A DNA stretch of 64,000 nucleotides. It comes from JAICKM01 sp050998805 (lineage in GTDB: Bacteria > Chloroflexota > Chloroflexia > QHBQ01 > JAICKM01). The position numbers and the translations under genes are program-made. The stretch covers positions 1-64,000 of the forward strand of contig JBPCPV010000015.1 in NCBI GenBank assembly GCA_050998805.1, read 5' to 3'. How positions within the stretch are numbered: position 1 is the first letter of the stretch; every line of letters starts with the position of its first letter. The notes below the pieces were generated by a model, which was not told the DNA's origin, made no database searches, and saw nothing but the letters and a program-made list of their open reading frames with translations. Shown here in pieces: positions 1-8,569 of the stretch.

Positions 1-131
1 GCCGTGTGGCGAGCGCAACCGGCGGAGCCAGCGCACCCTTGGGCGGAGTGGGGTCCAGCGATGTGTCCTCCACGCAAGCAGTGGGCAGCAACACCCCAAG
101 CAGGCCAACCGCGCTACGCGGTCGGCCTCGG

Positions 132-713
132 CTAGCGGGACGCACTGCTCCGTGTGGCATTTCGACGCTGCCGACGCATTAGCCAGCGGATGGCGAGGAT
201 CATCGCCAGCAGGAAGAGGATCGCCGCGACGACCGGCAAGACCAGCGCGAGCACCACGCTGACTGCGGCAAGCACATCCTCCGCGATGCTCACGAAAGGT
301 GTGGCGACGCCACCCGTCGCCACCGTCATCACTGGGCGCGTGGCGGTCTTCACCGCGTGGACGCTTCCCGCCGCGAGCAGGCCGAGGATCAGCGCCAGCG
401 CGGGGTTGATCTGGTGTATCTCGCCATTATACGCCGCGAACAGGATCGCCCCGGCCACAGGACGGATGAACGTGTGGATCGCATTGTTCACCGAGTCGAC
501 GACCGGCACTTTGTCGGCCATGATCTCGACGAACAAGAGCACACAGAGGGCAAGCAAGACCCAGCCGTTGGAGAGCAAGTTGTATGGCGAACTCAGGTGG
601 ATCAGGTTGGTGAAGCGGGCGGCGAGGCCGACGATCAGCAGCGGCAGCCATGCGTTGAGGCCGGCGGGCGCGGAGAGCGCGAACCCCGCGAGTATCTGTA
701 TGAGTGTGTCCAT
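132..713 (-). CDS. DUF4126 membrane protein
   Basis: This is a 193-residue polytopic membrane protein that resembles the DUF4126 family, whose function is unknown. The N-terminus carries a hydrophobic small-residue helix with a proline-glycine break (ALSAPAGLNAW), which I associate with that family. Four or five more hydrophobic segments follow, and the tail is basic (RRQRRNATR). An AGGAGA ribosome site lies 6 bases before the ATG. The gene starts 16 bases after the stop of the membrane gene at 730-1179, so both are probably on one transcript. The 131 bases to its left reach the window edge and show no convincing gene. Family assignment is from pattern recognition only. Confidence 0.8.
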   Translation of the reverse strand: MDTLIQILAGFALSAPAGLNAWLPLLIVGLAARFTNLIHLSSPYNLLSNGWVLLALCVLLFVEIMADKVPVVDSVNNAIHTFIRPVAGAILFAAYNGEIHQINPALALILGLLAAGSVHAVKTATRPVMTVATGGVATPFVSIAEDVLAAVSVVLALVLPVVAAILFLLAMILAIRWLMRRQRRNATRSSASR

Positions 714-729
714 TTACTATCTCCTAGAT

Positions 730-1179
730 CTAGCGAATCCATGCCGTTACGAGCCAACCTCCCAGCGCCCCCAACCCGGCGGTGATCACGGGCAGAACAA
801 GCAAGAAAAAGAAGGCTGTACAGCCTATTCCCATACCCGACAGCGAGTCGGTGCTCACATTGACCTGGGCGGCCAACGGCTTTAGCTGGCGCTGGAACTC
901 CGTGCTGCCTATCAGCTGGGAGATGCCGATGATGAAGGCAAGCGCCGAAAACACGCCCATGACCGCACCGGCGATCAGCCCCGCGCGCACGCAGGTCTTG
1001 CGCGTCGCTTCGGGCGCACGGGTTGCCAGATACGCTCCCGCCGCCCCGGCGACCAGCCCAAACATGAACTCGGTAAGCAGCGGCAGATTGCTGCCGATGA
1101 AGAGCAGCACGCAGATCCCCGCCGGCATGCCGACCCCCACCCCGGCGATGATCCCCTCGCGTGTTCCGGCTCTCGCCAT
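730..1179 (-). CDS. Four-helix membrane protein, unknown
   Basis: This gene encodes 149 residues that I cannot place in a named family. Four hydrophobic stretches (about residues 8-28, 34-52, 65-90 and 117-147) with many glycines predict a small integral membrane protein. A basic turn (RAPEATRK) separates helices 2 and 3. A GAGGAA ribosome site precedes the ATG by 8 bases. It is followed after 16 bases by the DUF4126 gene on the same strand, so a two-gene membrane operon is likely. No catalytic motif is visible. Confidence 0.7.
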   Translation of the reverse strand: MARAGTREGIIAGVGVGMPAGICVLLFIGSNLPLLTEFMFGLVAGAAGAYLATRAPEATRKTCVRAGLIAGAVMGVFSALAFIIGISQLIGSTEFQRQLKPLAAQVNVSTDSLSGMGIGCTAFFFLLVLPVITAGLGALGGWLVTAWIR

Positions 1180-1197
1180 GCAAAAGGTTCCTCGTAG

Positions 1198-1283
1198 CCG
1201 TCAGCTTTCAGCTTTCAGCTTTCAGCCGTCAGCCGCCTATACGCATCACGCACCACGCACCACGCACCACGCACCACGCACTA
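1198..1283. repeat. Heptamer repeat tract at a 3' gene end
   Basis: The tract holds two successive runs with a 7-base period: AGCTTTC three times and then AGCCGTC variants, followed by CACCACG about five times with CATCACG and CACTACG variants. It fills the space between the membrane gene at 730-1179 and the gene at 1281-2765, whose stop codon lies in the last unit. Units are degenerate copies of each other, and no unique spacers separate them, so this is not a CRISPR array. The same unit types recur at 22881, 23397, 44139, 49418 and 50056. Confidence 0.85.
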
Positions 1284-2765
1284 CGGCAGCGGTGCCGCGA
1301 TGTGGACCGTTTCGCCGTAGTTGCTGAAATCTGCTGTGATGAAGAGCAGCCCGCGTTGGCTCGAGGTCGGCGCGAGCGTGATGCTTGTGGTCTCGCGGGT
1401 CATCAGCCCATTGGGTGCGATGTAGACATCGGTCTCTGCTGCCGAGTAGGACATGCCCGCGAATACCGGCAGCGCGGCGGGGTCGAGCGTCGCGTGAAGA
1501 TGACGGCTCGCCACGCCGTTCACCGTCTCATCGGGCGCGGAGGTGATGTTGGAGGCGTATTGCAGCACGCCGATCAGCGCGGTCAGGTCGAGCGTGCTGC
1601 CGGTACCCGCCCGCTGCCAGCGCCTGCCGGTCGTCGTGCTGCTGATGTAGGTCGTCGGGCCGATCGTGATGTACTCGCTCTGCCCGTCGGGGGCCTGCTG
1701 GGTGAAGTGGACCCGGTCGGGGGCGAGGAAATCGCCCGACTGCCGGGCGAAGGGCAGCGTGTAGCCGCCGCTCTTGATCTGGAAGAGCGACTCGAAGTGG
1801 TAGCTCGGCGCTGAGGCCATCCGGTCGAGCGTCGCAGAGAGCACAGCAGACTGGCTGCCGTAGCGGAACTGGTAGTAGTGCTGGCCGATGTTGCCCATCT
1901 GGACCTGCCACTGCGGGGCGTTCGACGGCACATAGGTCAGCACGCGCCGCTGGTATGCCTGGATCAGCACGTCGGTCGGCACCCCGGCTATCTTGACCCG
2001 CGCCCAATACGCCTCGCTGATCGGCAGCCCAACGGCGAAGTCCCAGGGGTCGGACAAGGGGCCGACGACCACGCCGCCCGGCTCGCGGACCTTACCGCTC
2101 GCGTTGAGGAAGCCCCAGAAGACGCCGGGGATGTTGTGCTTCGTCTTAGGCTCGTAGTGCGTTAGGCGAGTGGCGGGCATCGCGCGGCCGGCGTCGCTGC
2201 CGACATTCCCGGCGCGGTCAATCGTGGCGGTCACATCGGTGCCGGTGAGGTCGTCGGCGGGGTGGTCGCCGCGCGAGGTGTTGCTGACCGGCAGGAACGA
2301 GGCATAGGTCGGCGCGGTCGCATCGTCCGCATCGGATGCGAGCGGGATCTCGGCGGGCGAGCGCTGATCGAAGCTGGTGAGGCCGGTCTGCACCCTCCCG
2401 GAGATCAGTTCGACACTCAGCAGGCCGTTAGTCACAAACCACTTCGACGCGCGGTCGGCGTTCGGGTCGTTGATCTCCATGCGGCTCTTGTCGAAGTACT
2501 GCACGAGGTGGGAGCCGCCGGGCAGGTCCGCGAACGGCTCGCGGACGATCATGCCGGGCGCAGGCCCCCAATACCAGGAGCGGGCGGCGTCCCTGGAGAC
2601 CACGAGCGCATCGGTCCGGGTCCAGACGCGCTCGAAGGCGCTGTCCGCGAAGCGGAGGCTGACCGCCTCGGCGGGCCGCGCGCTCGGCAGCCCCGCGAGC
2701 AGCCCGGCCCCCACCGCCAGCAGACCGAGAGCGCGCGCCCACCGTGCGCCAATCGTCGTTTTCAT
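1281..2765 (-). CDS. Secreted two-domain protein with LppX/LolA-like C-terminus
   Basis: The protein has 494 residues. A signal peptide is clear: basic start, hydrophobic core ALGLLAVGAGLLAGL, and a likely cut after AEA near residue 34. Residues about 40-290 form a module (FERVWTRTD, RSWYWGPAPG, YFDKSRMEIND) that I know from exported Chloroflexota proteins of unknown role. Residues about 305-494 resemble the LppX/LprG/LolA fold: a long antiparallel beta region (FESLFQIKSGG, YITIGPTTYIS, TDVYIAPNGLMTRE), which in relatives binds lipids. A TTGCCG-17-TATAAT promoter lies at 2807-2835 and GGAGAGG precedes the ATG by 8 bases. The lipid-binding role is inferred from fold resemblance only. The stop codon lies inside a heptamer repeat tract. 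Confidence 0.75.
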   Translation of the reverse strand: MKTTIGARWARALGLLAVGAGLLAGLPSARPAEAVSLRFADSAFERVWTRTDALVVSRDAARSWYWGPAPGMIVREPFADLPGGSHLVQYFDKSRMEINDPNADRASKWFVTNGLLSVELISGRVQTGLTSFDQRSPAEIPLASDADDATAPTYASFLPVSNTSRGDHPADDLTGTDVTATIDRAGNVGSDAGRAMPATRLTHYEPKTKHNIPGVFWGFLNASGKVREPGGVVVGPLSDPWDFAVGLPISEAYWARVKIAGVPTDVLIQAYQRRVLTYVPSNAPQWQVQMGNIGQHYYQFRYGSQSAVLSATLDRMASAPSYHFESLFQIKSGGYTLPFARQSGDFLAPDRVHFTQQAPDGQSEYITIGPTTYISSTTTGRRWQRAGTGSTLDLTALIGVLQYASNITSAPDETVNGVASRHLHATLDPAALPVFAGMSYSAAETDVYIAPNGLMTRETTSITLAPTSSQRGLLFITADFSNYGETVHIAAPLP

Positions 2766-2806
2766 AGTAGTCGCCTCTCCAAGAGCAGGTTGCTCTCAAT
2801 ACGCTC

Positions 2807-2835
2807 ATTATACCGCCTGCGCGGCAGGGCGGCAA
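2807..2835 (-). promoter_or_regulatory. Sigma-70-type promoter for the secreted protein
   Basis: Read on the minus strand, TTGCCG (2835-2830) and TATAAT (2812-2807) are separated by exactly 17 bases. Transcription would start near 2800 and leave a leader of about 35 bases before the ATG at 2765. Confidence 0.7.
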
Positions 2836-2903
2836 GGCGTATCTGTCGGGGGTCAGTCGAATTTGCCCGTGCATTTACGCGGCTGATCAGGTACAATAAG
2901 GCT

Positions 2904-3149
2904 ATGGACAAGCCCACACGCCGACTCGATCAACCGGAGAGTGAAGACCTATGCCCTAAATGCGGTGGCCTGACGAAATGGGCTAGGGTAAGGGCAGCAC
3001 GGAATCTGGGATTAGAGTTGATGCCTATAGAGCTGGAGTCTGTTGATAAGGGATCTTTTTGGGGGCACCCACGCGCTCGAGTTGTAGCTAAGGCTTGCGC
3101 CAGTTGTGGCTACACAGAGTTGTATGCGAACGAGCCGGAAGAGCTGTGA
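2904..3149 (+). CDS. Small zinc-ribbon protein
   Basis: This is an 81-residue protein with two Cys pairs, CPKCGG near residue 18 and CASCGY near residue 67, which is the spacing of a zinc ribbon with a long insert. The final knuckle (ACASCGYTELY) is typical of small cytoplasmic zinc-ribbon proteins of unknown function. The start is the ATG at 2904: a TACAAT -10 box at 2892-2897 ends 6 bases upstream, so the transcript probably begins at or near the start codon. The stop is 4 bases before the next gene at 3154, suggesting a two-gene operon with the secreted protein. Confidence 0.7.
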   Translation: MDKPTRRLDQPESEDLCPKCGGLTKWARVRAARNLGLELMPIELESVDKGSFWGHPRARVVAKACASCGYTELYANEPEEL

Positions 3150-3153
3150 CCAA

Positions 3154-4428
3154 ATGAGCAAGCGCGCCCATCTAAGCTGCTTGCTGATCTTCGGCTTCAT
3201 GCCGGCTTTTGTCGGGTGGACGACGGCCTCCCCTCTCGAAGCGAACAATAAGATCGGCCGGATTGTGGTGATGGCTCTCGACGACAGCGGCAAGGGCTGG
3301 GCTTGGACCGATAACGCTGGCTTGGATTTGGGTGCCGCTAGTTCCCTGGTGCGGATCGACAACGGTAGTTTGCACGTTGTCGCCGTCAGCAGCACCAGCC
3401 ACACACTGCTGCCGGACGGCCTAGATATGACCCGTATGGCGATAACTGCGGACGGCAAAGAGGGTTGGGCCATCGGCAGCGTGGGCAGGGACATGGATAC
3501 GAACGGCTCCCCAATGCTCTGGCGGCTCCAGAACGGGAGTTGGGGCGTCGCCAAAAACAACTTTGCCAAAGACACCGGCTTGTATAACCTGACTATGATC
3601 GCAGACGGCAGCGACGGCTGGATGGTGACCGATGAGCAAGGAGCGTCGAATCCTAGTCTGCTGCGCTTACGCAACGGAGATTGGTATCCTGCTCCTGAGC
3701 CAGACGGAGCTTACGTTTTCCGCGTGGCGAGTAGCCCCGGTGGGAACCAGACCTGGGCGTTGGGCGATGGGAATCCCGGCACGGACATCTACCACTGGAC
3801 CGGCTGGAAATGGGTGCTTACGTACAGCAATATCCTGCCGGACAGAGATCCGACCCAATTCGCCGCAGACGATGCGGGTAATGCGTGGCTGATCGGGGGT
3901 TCTGGTGGCGACGAGTATCTAGGTGAGGATAAGCTGATCTATTTCTCGGATAAAGCGCCTCCCTACCAGATCGCACTTCACCGGGGATCACCGGAGGTTT
4001 ACAATGGGGTCGCCCTGGCGCTAGGGGGCCTGACCTTGAGCAGACGGAGCGGAGGTTGGATAAGCGGCGGATACCAAAATATGGATCCCGAGAGTGTAAG
4101 CTACCCCAACCCGGTCTTGATACACCTGCAGGATAGTACAGCGACTCTAGTGGAACCGCAGAGCGCAGGCATTACGCTCACTGGCGATTCCAGTTTAGGG
4201 GAAGTGGCGATCAGTCCTGACGGCACTTATAGCTGGGTAGAGAGCTACGACCGCCAGGATTTCAGTGGTTTTATCAGGTTGCGCGATCCAGCCGCAGCCG
4301 TCCAGCCGACCAAGCCGGCGGCCGCTGGTGTGGGCTACTGGCCCGGACTGCTCGCCGTGAGCCTGCTCGCCCTGTTCGCCGGCATCGCCGTGCGGAAGCG
4401 ATCCGCCGCAACTCGCCGGCGGATGTAG
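3154..4428 (+). CDS. Exported, C-terminally anchored propeller-like protein
   Basis: The protein has 424 residues with a signal peptide (LSCLLIFGFMPAFVGW) and, at the other end, one membrane helix (GLLAVSLLALFAGIAV) followed by a basic tail, so it is exported and anchored. Between them, Gly-Trp/Ala-Trp units recur at intervals of roughly 40-60 residues (GWAWTD, GWAIGS, GWMVTD, TWALGD, AWLIGG, GWISGG). This pattern is seen in beta-propellers and YCF48/BNR-like repeats. I do not recognise a specific function. The ATG at 3154 follows the zinc-ribbon stop by 4 bases. Codon use is less GC-biased than in the neighbouring genes. Confidence 0.7.
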   Translation: MSKRAHLSCLLIFGFMPAFVGWTTASPLEANNKIGRIVVMALDDSGKGWAWTDNAGLDLGAASSLVRIDNGSLHVVAVSSTSHTLLPDGLDMTRMAITADGKEGWAIGSVGRDMDTNGSPMLWRLQNGSWGVAKNNFAKDTGLYNLTMIADGSDGWMVTDEQGASNPSLLRLRNGDWYPAPEPDGAYVFRVASSPGGNQTWALGDGNPGTDIYHWTGWKWVLTYSNILPDRDPTQFAADDAGNAWLIGGSGGDEYLGEDKLIYFSDKAPPYQIALHRGSPEVYNGVALALGGLTLSRRSGGWISGGYQNMDPESVSYPNPVLIHLQDSTATLVEPQSAGITLTGDSSLGEVAISPDGTYSWVESYDRQDFSGFIRLRDPAAAVQPTKPAAAGVGYWPGLLAVSLLALFAGIAVRKRSAATRRRM

Positions 4429-4480
4429 GGGCGGGGCGGGGGAAAGTGAAAGATGGGGCAAGCCCTCTCCCACAGCTTCT

Positions 4481-4540
4481 CCCCCGCGACCGACTCCATC
4501 CCTCGTCCCCGTCCCCCATCCCCTGTCCCCCGACCCCCGT
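4481..4540. repeat. C-rich repeat upstream of ispG
   Basis: This is a pyrimidine-rich run of loosely 7-base units (CCCCGTC, CCCCATC, CCCTGTC, CCCCGAC) between the gene ending at 4428 and the ispG promoter. It fits the heptamer repeat family seen elsewhere in the window but is more degenerate. Confidence 0.5.
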
Positions 4541-4541
4541 T

Positions 4542-4569
4542 TTGTCTAGACCCCTCTTTCAGGTATAAT
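4542..4569 (+). promoter_or_regulatory. Promoter of ispG
   Basis: TTGTCT at 4542-4547 and TATAAT at 4564-4569 are 16 bases apart. Counting TTTGTC from 4541 gives 17. The predicted start near 4576 leaves an untranslated leader of about 94 bases before the TTG start of ispG. I see no recognisable riboswitch in this leader. Confidence 0.65.
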
Positions 4570-4669
4570 CAGCGGGGCGAATACGGCGGGGCGGCTATAG
4601 GCCCGGCCTGGGCGTTGGTTGCGTATATTGTATGGTAGGTTGGCGGTTTAGTCGTTAGAGAGGTGCGAT

Positions 4670-6838
4670 TTGAGTAATTCTTTGTTGGCGGTGGAGGCGG
4701 AGTTGGAGCGGGACGGGGCGTTGCCTTATTGCGCGGACCCGTACTCGTATAGGCGGCGCAGAACGCGCGAGGTGATGGTCGGCAACGTCGGCGTCGGCGG
4801 CGACAACCCGATCCGCATCCAGTCCATGACGACGACCCTCACGAAGGATGTGGACGCGACCTTCGAGCAGACGCTACGGCTGATCGATGTCGGCTGCGAG
4901 ATAGTGCGTATCACCACGCCGACGACCAACGACGCGAAGGCGCTCGGCGAGGTCAAGCGGCGGCTGCTGGCGCGGGGCATCACCACGCCGCTCGTCGCCG
5001 ACATCCATTTCAGCCCGAACGCAGCGATGGAGGCCGCTCTCTGGGCCGACAAGGTGCGGATCAACCCCGGCAACTTCGCCGACGCCAAGCTGTTCAAGGT
5101 GCAGGAATACACCGACGCCGACTACGAGGGCGAGCTGGCACGGATCGAGGAGAAGTTCGCGCCGGTGGTGCTGCGCTGCAAAGAGCGCGGCATCGCCATG
5201 CGGATCGGCACCAACCACGGCTCGCTCTCCGACCGCGCCATGAACCGCTACGGCGACACACCGCTCGGCATGGTCGAAAGCTCGCTTGAGTTCATCCGGA
5301 TCTGCGAGAAGTACGGCTACTACGACATCATCGTTTCGATGAAGGCGAGCAACCCGAAGGTGATGATCCAGGCGTACCGGCTGCTGGCCGCGCGCATGGA
5401 CGAACTCGGAATGGACTATCCCTTCCACCTCGGCGTGACTGAGGCCGGAAGCGGCGAGGATGCCCGCATCAAGAGCGCAATCGGGATCGGCTCGTTGCTC
5501 GAGGACGGCCTCGGCGACACGATCCGGGTCTCGCTGACCGAAGACCCGGAGTTCGAGGTGCCGGTCGCGTACCACCTGGCGGAACGGTACACGCCACGGG
5601 GCGGCGAGATTCTTCGCTGCGCTCAGAATGACAGTAATGGGAAGAATGACGGTGGCGCTCAGGGGGAGGGGTTGCCGGACTTGCGCGACCCATACGGGTT
5701 CGACCCGCGCCCGACGGATACCGTGCGGATCGGCAGGAGCAAGATCGGCGGGGGGCTGCCGGCGCAGGTGACCGTTTCGCTCGAGGGGATGCTGCCGCCG
5801 ATGCCGGGCGCGCTTACCGGGGTGCTGGGGCTGGCGCGGCGCGTCGGCGAGCCGGGGGTGAGAGCGGATGTCCTAAGCGTGCCGGTGGCCCGCGCGGACG
5901 ATGTTGCCACACTCGGCAAAGTGATCGGCGAGATGCGCGACATGGGCAAACCCTTTCCGGTCATAGCGGTGGTCGGTGAGCCTAGTCTGGTCGCGCCTGC
6001 GACGGCGACGGCGGACGGGGTGAAATTGGCGCTGATCATGGGCCGCGACCCTGCTCCGCTCCTCGACGCCTACCTGGCGCTGCCCGAAGCCGAACGCAAG
6101 CCACTGTGGGTGGACCTACTAGACACGCGGTCGGACCCCGAACTCCACAAAGCGCAGGAGGAGCATCGCTTCGAGATCGTGGACGAGTTGCTGGCGGCGG
6201 CGAAGCGGCTGCACGAAGCAGGTGTCCGCCAGGCGATCCTGAGCATGACGATTGACGAGACCGCCTACCGGTTGCGGGCATACAGGCTGCTCGATTCGCG
6301 GCTCCGCGCGCTCGGTTATGCCTACCCGCTCCACTTGATCGCCACAGAGGTGGACCACGCGGACGAAGAGCGGCTGCTGGCGAGCGCGGTTTCTCTGGGC
6401 GCGCTACTGACCGATGGCATCGGGGCAAGCGTGCAGACCTACGGGCGCGGCGACTTCGACGCGCGGCTGGTCTTCGCCTACAACATGTTGCAGGCGGCGG
6501 GCGCGCGCGTCAGCAAGACCGAGTTCGTGGCCTGCCCGTCGTGCGGGCGCACGCTCTTCGACCTCCAATCCACCACCGAGCGGATCAAGGCGCGCACCGG
6601 CCACTTAGTCGGCGTGAAGATCGCCGTCATGGGCTGCATCGTCAACGGCCTCGGCGAACTCGCGGATGCCGACTTTGGTTATATGGGCGGCGCTCCCGAC
6701 AAAGTGAACCTCTTCGTAGGCAAAGAATGTGTCGAGAAAAATGTGCCGACCGGGGTAGCCGTAGACAAGCTGGTCGATCTGATCAAGTTGCACGGGCGGT
6801 GGGTCGAGCCGGGAGCCGCAGCCGATGCCGACGAGTAG
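4670..6838 (+). CDS. ispG: 4-hydroxy-3-methylbut-2-enyl diphosphate synthase, large three-domain form
   Basis: IspG converts MEcPP to HMBPP in the methylerythritol phosphate pathway using a [4Fe-4S] cluster. The 722-residue protein starts with the TIM-barrel domain (IQSMTTTLTKDV, ADIHFSP, KVRINPGN, RIGTNHGSLS). It contains a large middle insert, as in plant, chlamydial and Bacteroidetes enzymes, and ends with the cluster domain: Cys622 and Cys625 in CPSCGR and Cys656 in MGCIVNGLGE, all three ligands present. The start is TTG at 4670, preceded by AGAGAGG at 6 bases. Residues about 313-329 (EILRCAQND...) are encoded by a dispersed repeat at 5606-5634, in frame, at the junction of barrel and insert. 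A glycosyltransferase gene follows 9 bases later. Confidence 0.95.
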   Translation: MSNSLLAVEAELERDGALPYCADPYSYRRRRTREVMVGNVGVGGDNPIRIQSMTTTLTKDVDATFEQTLRLIDVGCEIVRITTPTTNDAKALGEVKRRLLARGITTPLVADIHFSPNAAMEAALWADKVRINPGNFADAKLFKVQEYTDADYEGELARIEEKFAPVVLRCKERGIAMRIGTNHGSLSDRAMNRYGDTPLGMVESSLEFIRICEKYGYYDIIVSMKASNPKVMIQAYRLLAARMDELGMDYPFHLGVTEAGSGEDARIKSAIGIGSLLEDGLGDTIRVSLTEDPEFEVPVAYHLAERYTPRGGEILRCAQNDSNGKNDGGAQGEGLPDLRDPYGFDPRPTDTVRIGRSKIGGGLPAQVTVSLEGMLPPMPGALTGVLGLARRVGEPGVRADVLSVPVARADDVATLGKVIGEMRDMGKPFPVIAVVGEPSLVAPATATADGVKLALIMGRDPAPLLDAYLALPEAERKPLWVDLLDTRSDPELHKAQEEHRFEIVDELLAAAKRLHEAGVRQAILSMTIDETAYRLRAYRLLDSRLRALGYAYPLHLIATEVDHADEERLLASAVSLGALLTDGIGASVQTYGRGDFDARLVFAYNMLQAAGARVSKTEFVACPSCGRTLFDLQSTTERIKARTGHLVGVKIAVMGCIVNGLGELADADFGYMGGAPDKVNLFVGKECVEKNVPTGVAVDKLVDLIKLHGRWVEPGAAADADE
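5606..5634 (+). repeat. Dispersed 29-bp element inside ispG
   Basis: Twenty-nine bases beginning GAGATTCTTCGC are the exact reverse complement of 44218-44246 inside the PIG-V gene. The element is readable in frame here and yields EILRCAQND, a peptide I have often seen as the translation of a widespread bacterial repeat. A degenerate echo (GGGAAGAATGACGGT) follows at about 5639-5653. Confidence 0.9.
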
Positions 6839-6847
6839 CGCCCGGCT

Positions 6848-8569
6848 TTGACCCCGCCCGCACACCCGGGTAGAAGCCGACTACAGCCGGCGGTGGCAGG
6901 GGCCTTCCTGCTGCTCGCTTTGCTTGACGGCGTGCTCTGCGCCCGCGCAGGGCTGGGCCGCACAGGGTCGTGGTCCTTCCCGATAGACGACGCCTACATC
7001 TACTCGAACTACGTGCTCGCCGCCGAGGCCGGTCACCCCTTCGAGTACAACCCAGGCGAGCGAAGCGGCGGCGTCACCGGCGTCGGCTGGATGCTGCTGC
7101 TCTGGGCGGCCCACCCTCTGACCGGCGTTCTCGGAGACGCACCCGCGACGCTAGCACCGGCAGGAGTACGAGCTGTAGATCTGCATCTTGCGGTGGAGGC
7201 CGGTCGTCTCTACATGACCGCCTATGCGCTCGGTGGCCTGCTGCTGGCTGGGGCTGCGCTCGCCGTCGCCGCCCTCGCCCGCGAGTGCTATCGCGGCCTC
7301 CCGCGGCGCGGTGCCCTCCTCACAGCCGTCGCCGTCGGCTTCGCCCTCCTCGCCGATCAGAATGTGGTCTGGGCGGCCTACTCGGGGCTCGAAATCCCCC
7401 TCTCTCTGCTGTTGGTCGCGCTGGCCCCGGCACTGCTTCTGCGTGAGTTGCGGGGGATCGGGGGCCGCCGAGACGGCGGCGATACGACGGCGATGGCCGG
7501 GGCCGGGGGCCGGGGGTTGTCTCTGCGCTGGAGCCTTGTTACAGCGGGCTTGCTGCCCTGGGCGCGGCCTGAGCTGGCTGTTGTCGGGCTGGCGGCGGGG
7601 GCGTGGCTTTGTTGGGGGGCGTGGCGCGGCTGGGCGACATGGCGGGCGGCGGGAGCGTATCTGATCGCGGTCGGCGTTGGGCTGGCGGCGCTGATGAGCG
7701 TGTTCATGGCCTACACCGGGCGGCCCTTGCCGAGCAGTTTCTACGCTAAAGTCAGCGGGGTGCGGTTCGACACACTGACTGCGGCGTTGCAGGAGTGGGT
7801 CGCGGCGCGGGCATGGCCGTCGTTCGCCCTGCTCGTGTTGGCGGCACTCGGCGCGCTCGCCGTGATGCGCTCCACGCGGATGGATGCAGGCCGCCGAGAC
7901 GGCGGCGGTACAGGGGTGGGTTATTGCCCGGCCGGGCTGCCGGCGCTCTGCGCGGTCGCTTATTTTGGGGCGATGCTGGTTGCTGTGCGCTGGTTCGGGC
8001 AGGAGGACCGCTACATCTTGCCGATACACGCACTGGCGCTGCCTCTTGCCGCCGCGCCGCTTGCCCTGTTGCTCGCGCAGCCTTCCTTCGCCAGCCAGCT
8101 CGCACGCTTGGGAGGACGGTGTGCGCTCGCCCTCGGTGCCGGACTCACTGCCGTCGCTCTCGCGGTTCAGATAGGCGCAACACGGCAATGGGCCGCGACC
8201 GACTACGCGCTCTTCGTGCAGAACATCGAAGACGCACACGTTGCCCCCTCCCTCTGGCTGGCAGCCCACGCCGCTCCCGGCAGCACCCTCGCCGCAGAGC
8301 CGATCGGGGCTATCCGCCTCTTCAGCGGGCACCCAACGGTGGACATCGTCGGCCTCACCACCCCGTCGCAGCTGGGCCACTACGGCGACTGGGCGGCGAC
8401 CGCTGGACTGCTCGGCGCCCATGGTGCCGAGTACCTGCTCTACTACCCCCGATGGTGGCCGTCGGGTAAGCCCCTGGCCTGGGCGCAGGAGGCGGCACGC
8501 TTCCCTGTCCCAGGCAATCGCATGGCCGGTGACGACCTGATCGCGGTCTACAGTTTGGTTTGGAAGTAG
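6848..8569 (+). CDS. GT-C membrane glycosyltransferase (first of pair)
   Basis: This is a 573-residue multi-spanning membrane protein of the GT-C type, which uses polyprenyl-phosphate sugars to modify extracytoplasmic acceptors. After the first helix the acidic loop PIDDAYIYSNYV carries the Asp-Asp/Tyr pattern of the catalytic first loop. About ten more hydrophobic helices follow, and the C-terminal soluble part (residues about 455-573) faces outside. The start is a TTG 9 bases after ispG; a downstream GTG at 6893 is an alternative. Two copies of a palindromic element (7464-7480 and 7890-7906) are translated in frame as GRRDGG in loops. Its end overlaps the next glycosyltransferase by 10 bases. 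Sugar and acceptor are unknown. Confidence 0.75.
   Translation: MTPPAHPGRSRLQPAVAGAFLLLALLDGVLCARAGLGRTGSWSFPIDDAYIYSNYVLAAEAGHPFEYNPGERSGGVTGVGWMLLLWAAHPLTGVLGDAPATLAPAGVRAVDLHLAVEAGRLYMTAYALGGLLLAGAALAVAALARECYRGLPRRGALLTAVAVGFALLADQNVVWAAYSGLEIPLSLLLVALAPALLLRELRGIGGRRDGGDTTAMAGAGGRGLSLRWSLVTAGLLPWARPELAVVGLAAGAWLCWGAWRGWATWRAAGAYLIAVGVGLAALMSVFMAYTGRPLPSSFYAKVSGVRFDTLTAALQEWVAARAWPSFALLVLAALGALAVMRSTRMDAGRRDGGGTGVGYCPAGLPALCAVAYFGAMLVAVRWFGQEDRYILPIHALALPLAAAPLALLLAQPSFASQLARLGGRCALALGAGLTAVALAVQIGATRQWAATDYALFVQNIEDAHVAPSLWLAAHAAPGSTLAAEPIGAIRLFSGHPTVDIVGLTTPSQLGHYGDWAATAGLLGAHGAEYLLYYPRWWPSGKPLAWAQEAARFPVPGNRMAGDDLIAVYSLVWK
7464..7480. repeat. Palindromic GCCGCC-GAGAC-GGCGGC element, copy 1
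   Basis: A perfect 6-bp inverted repeat, GCCGCC and GGCGGC around a GAGAC loop, lies within the glycosyltransferase gene and reads in frame as GRRDGG. The same 17 bases recur at 7890-7906. Confidence 0.75.
7890..7906. repeat. Palindromic GCCGCC-GAGAC-GGCGGC element, copy 2
   Basis: This is the second identical copy of the 17-base palindrome in the same gene and same reading frame (GRRDGGG). The flanks differ from copy 1 (ATGCAG before, GGTACAGG after), so only the core is duplicated rather than the gene segment. Confidence 0.75.

Noticed and set aside
7151..8422. A 423-codon minus-strand frame opposite the first GT-C gene
   Set aside because: Arg/Gln/Pro-rich composition with no motifs; the plus strand encodes a coherent membrane protein.
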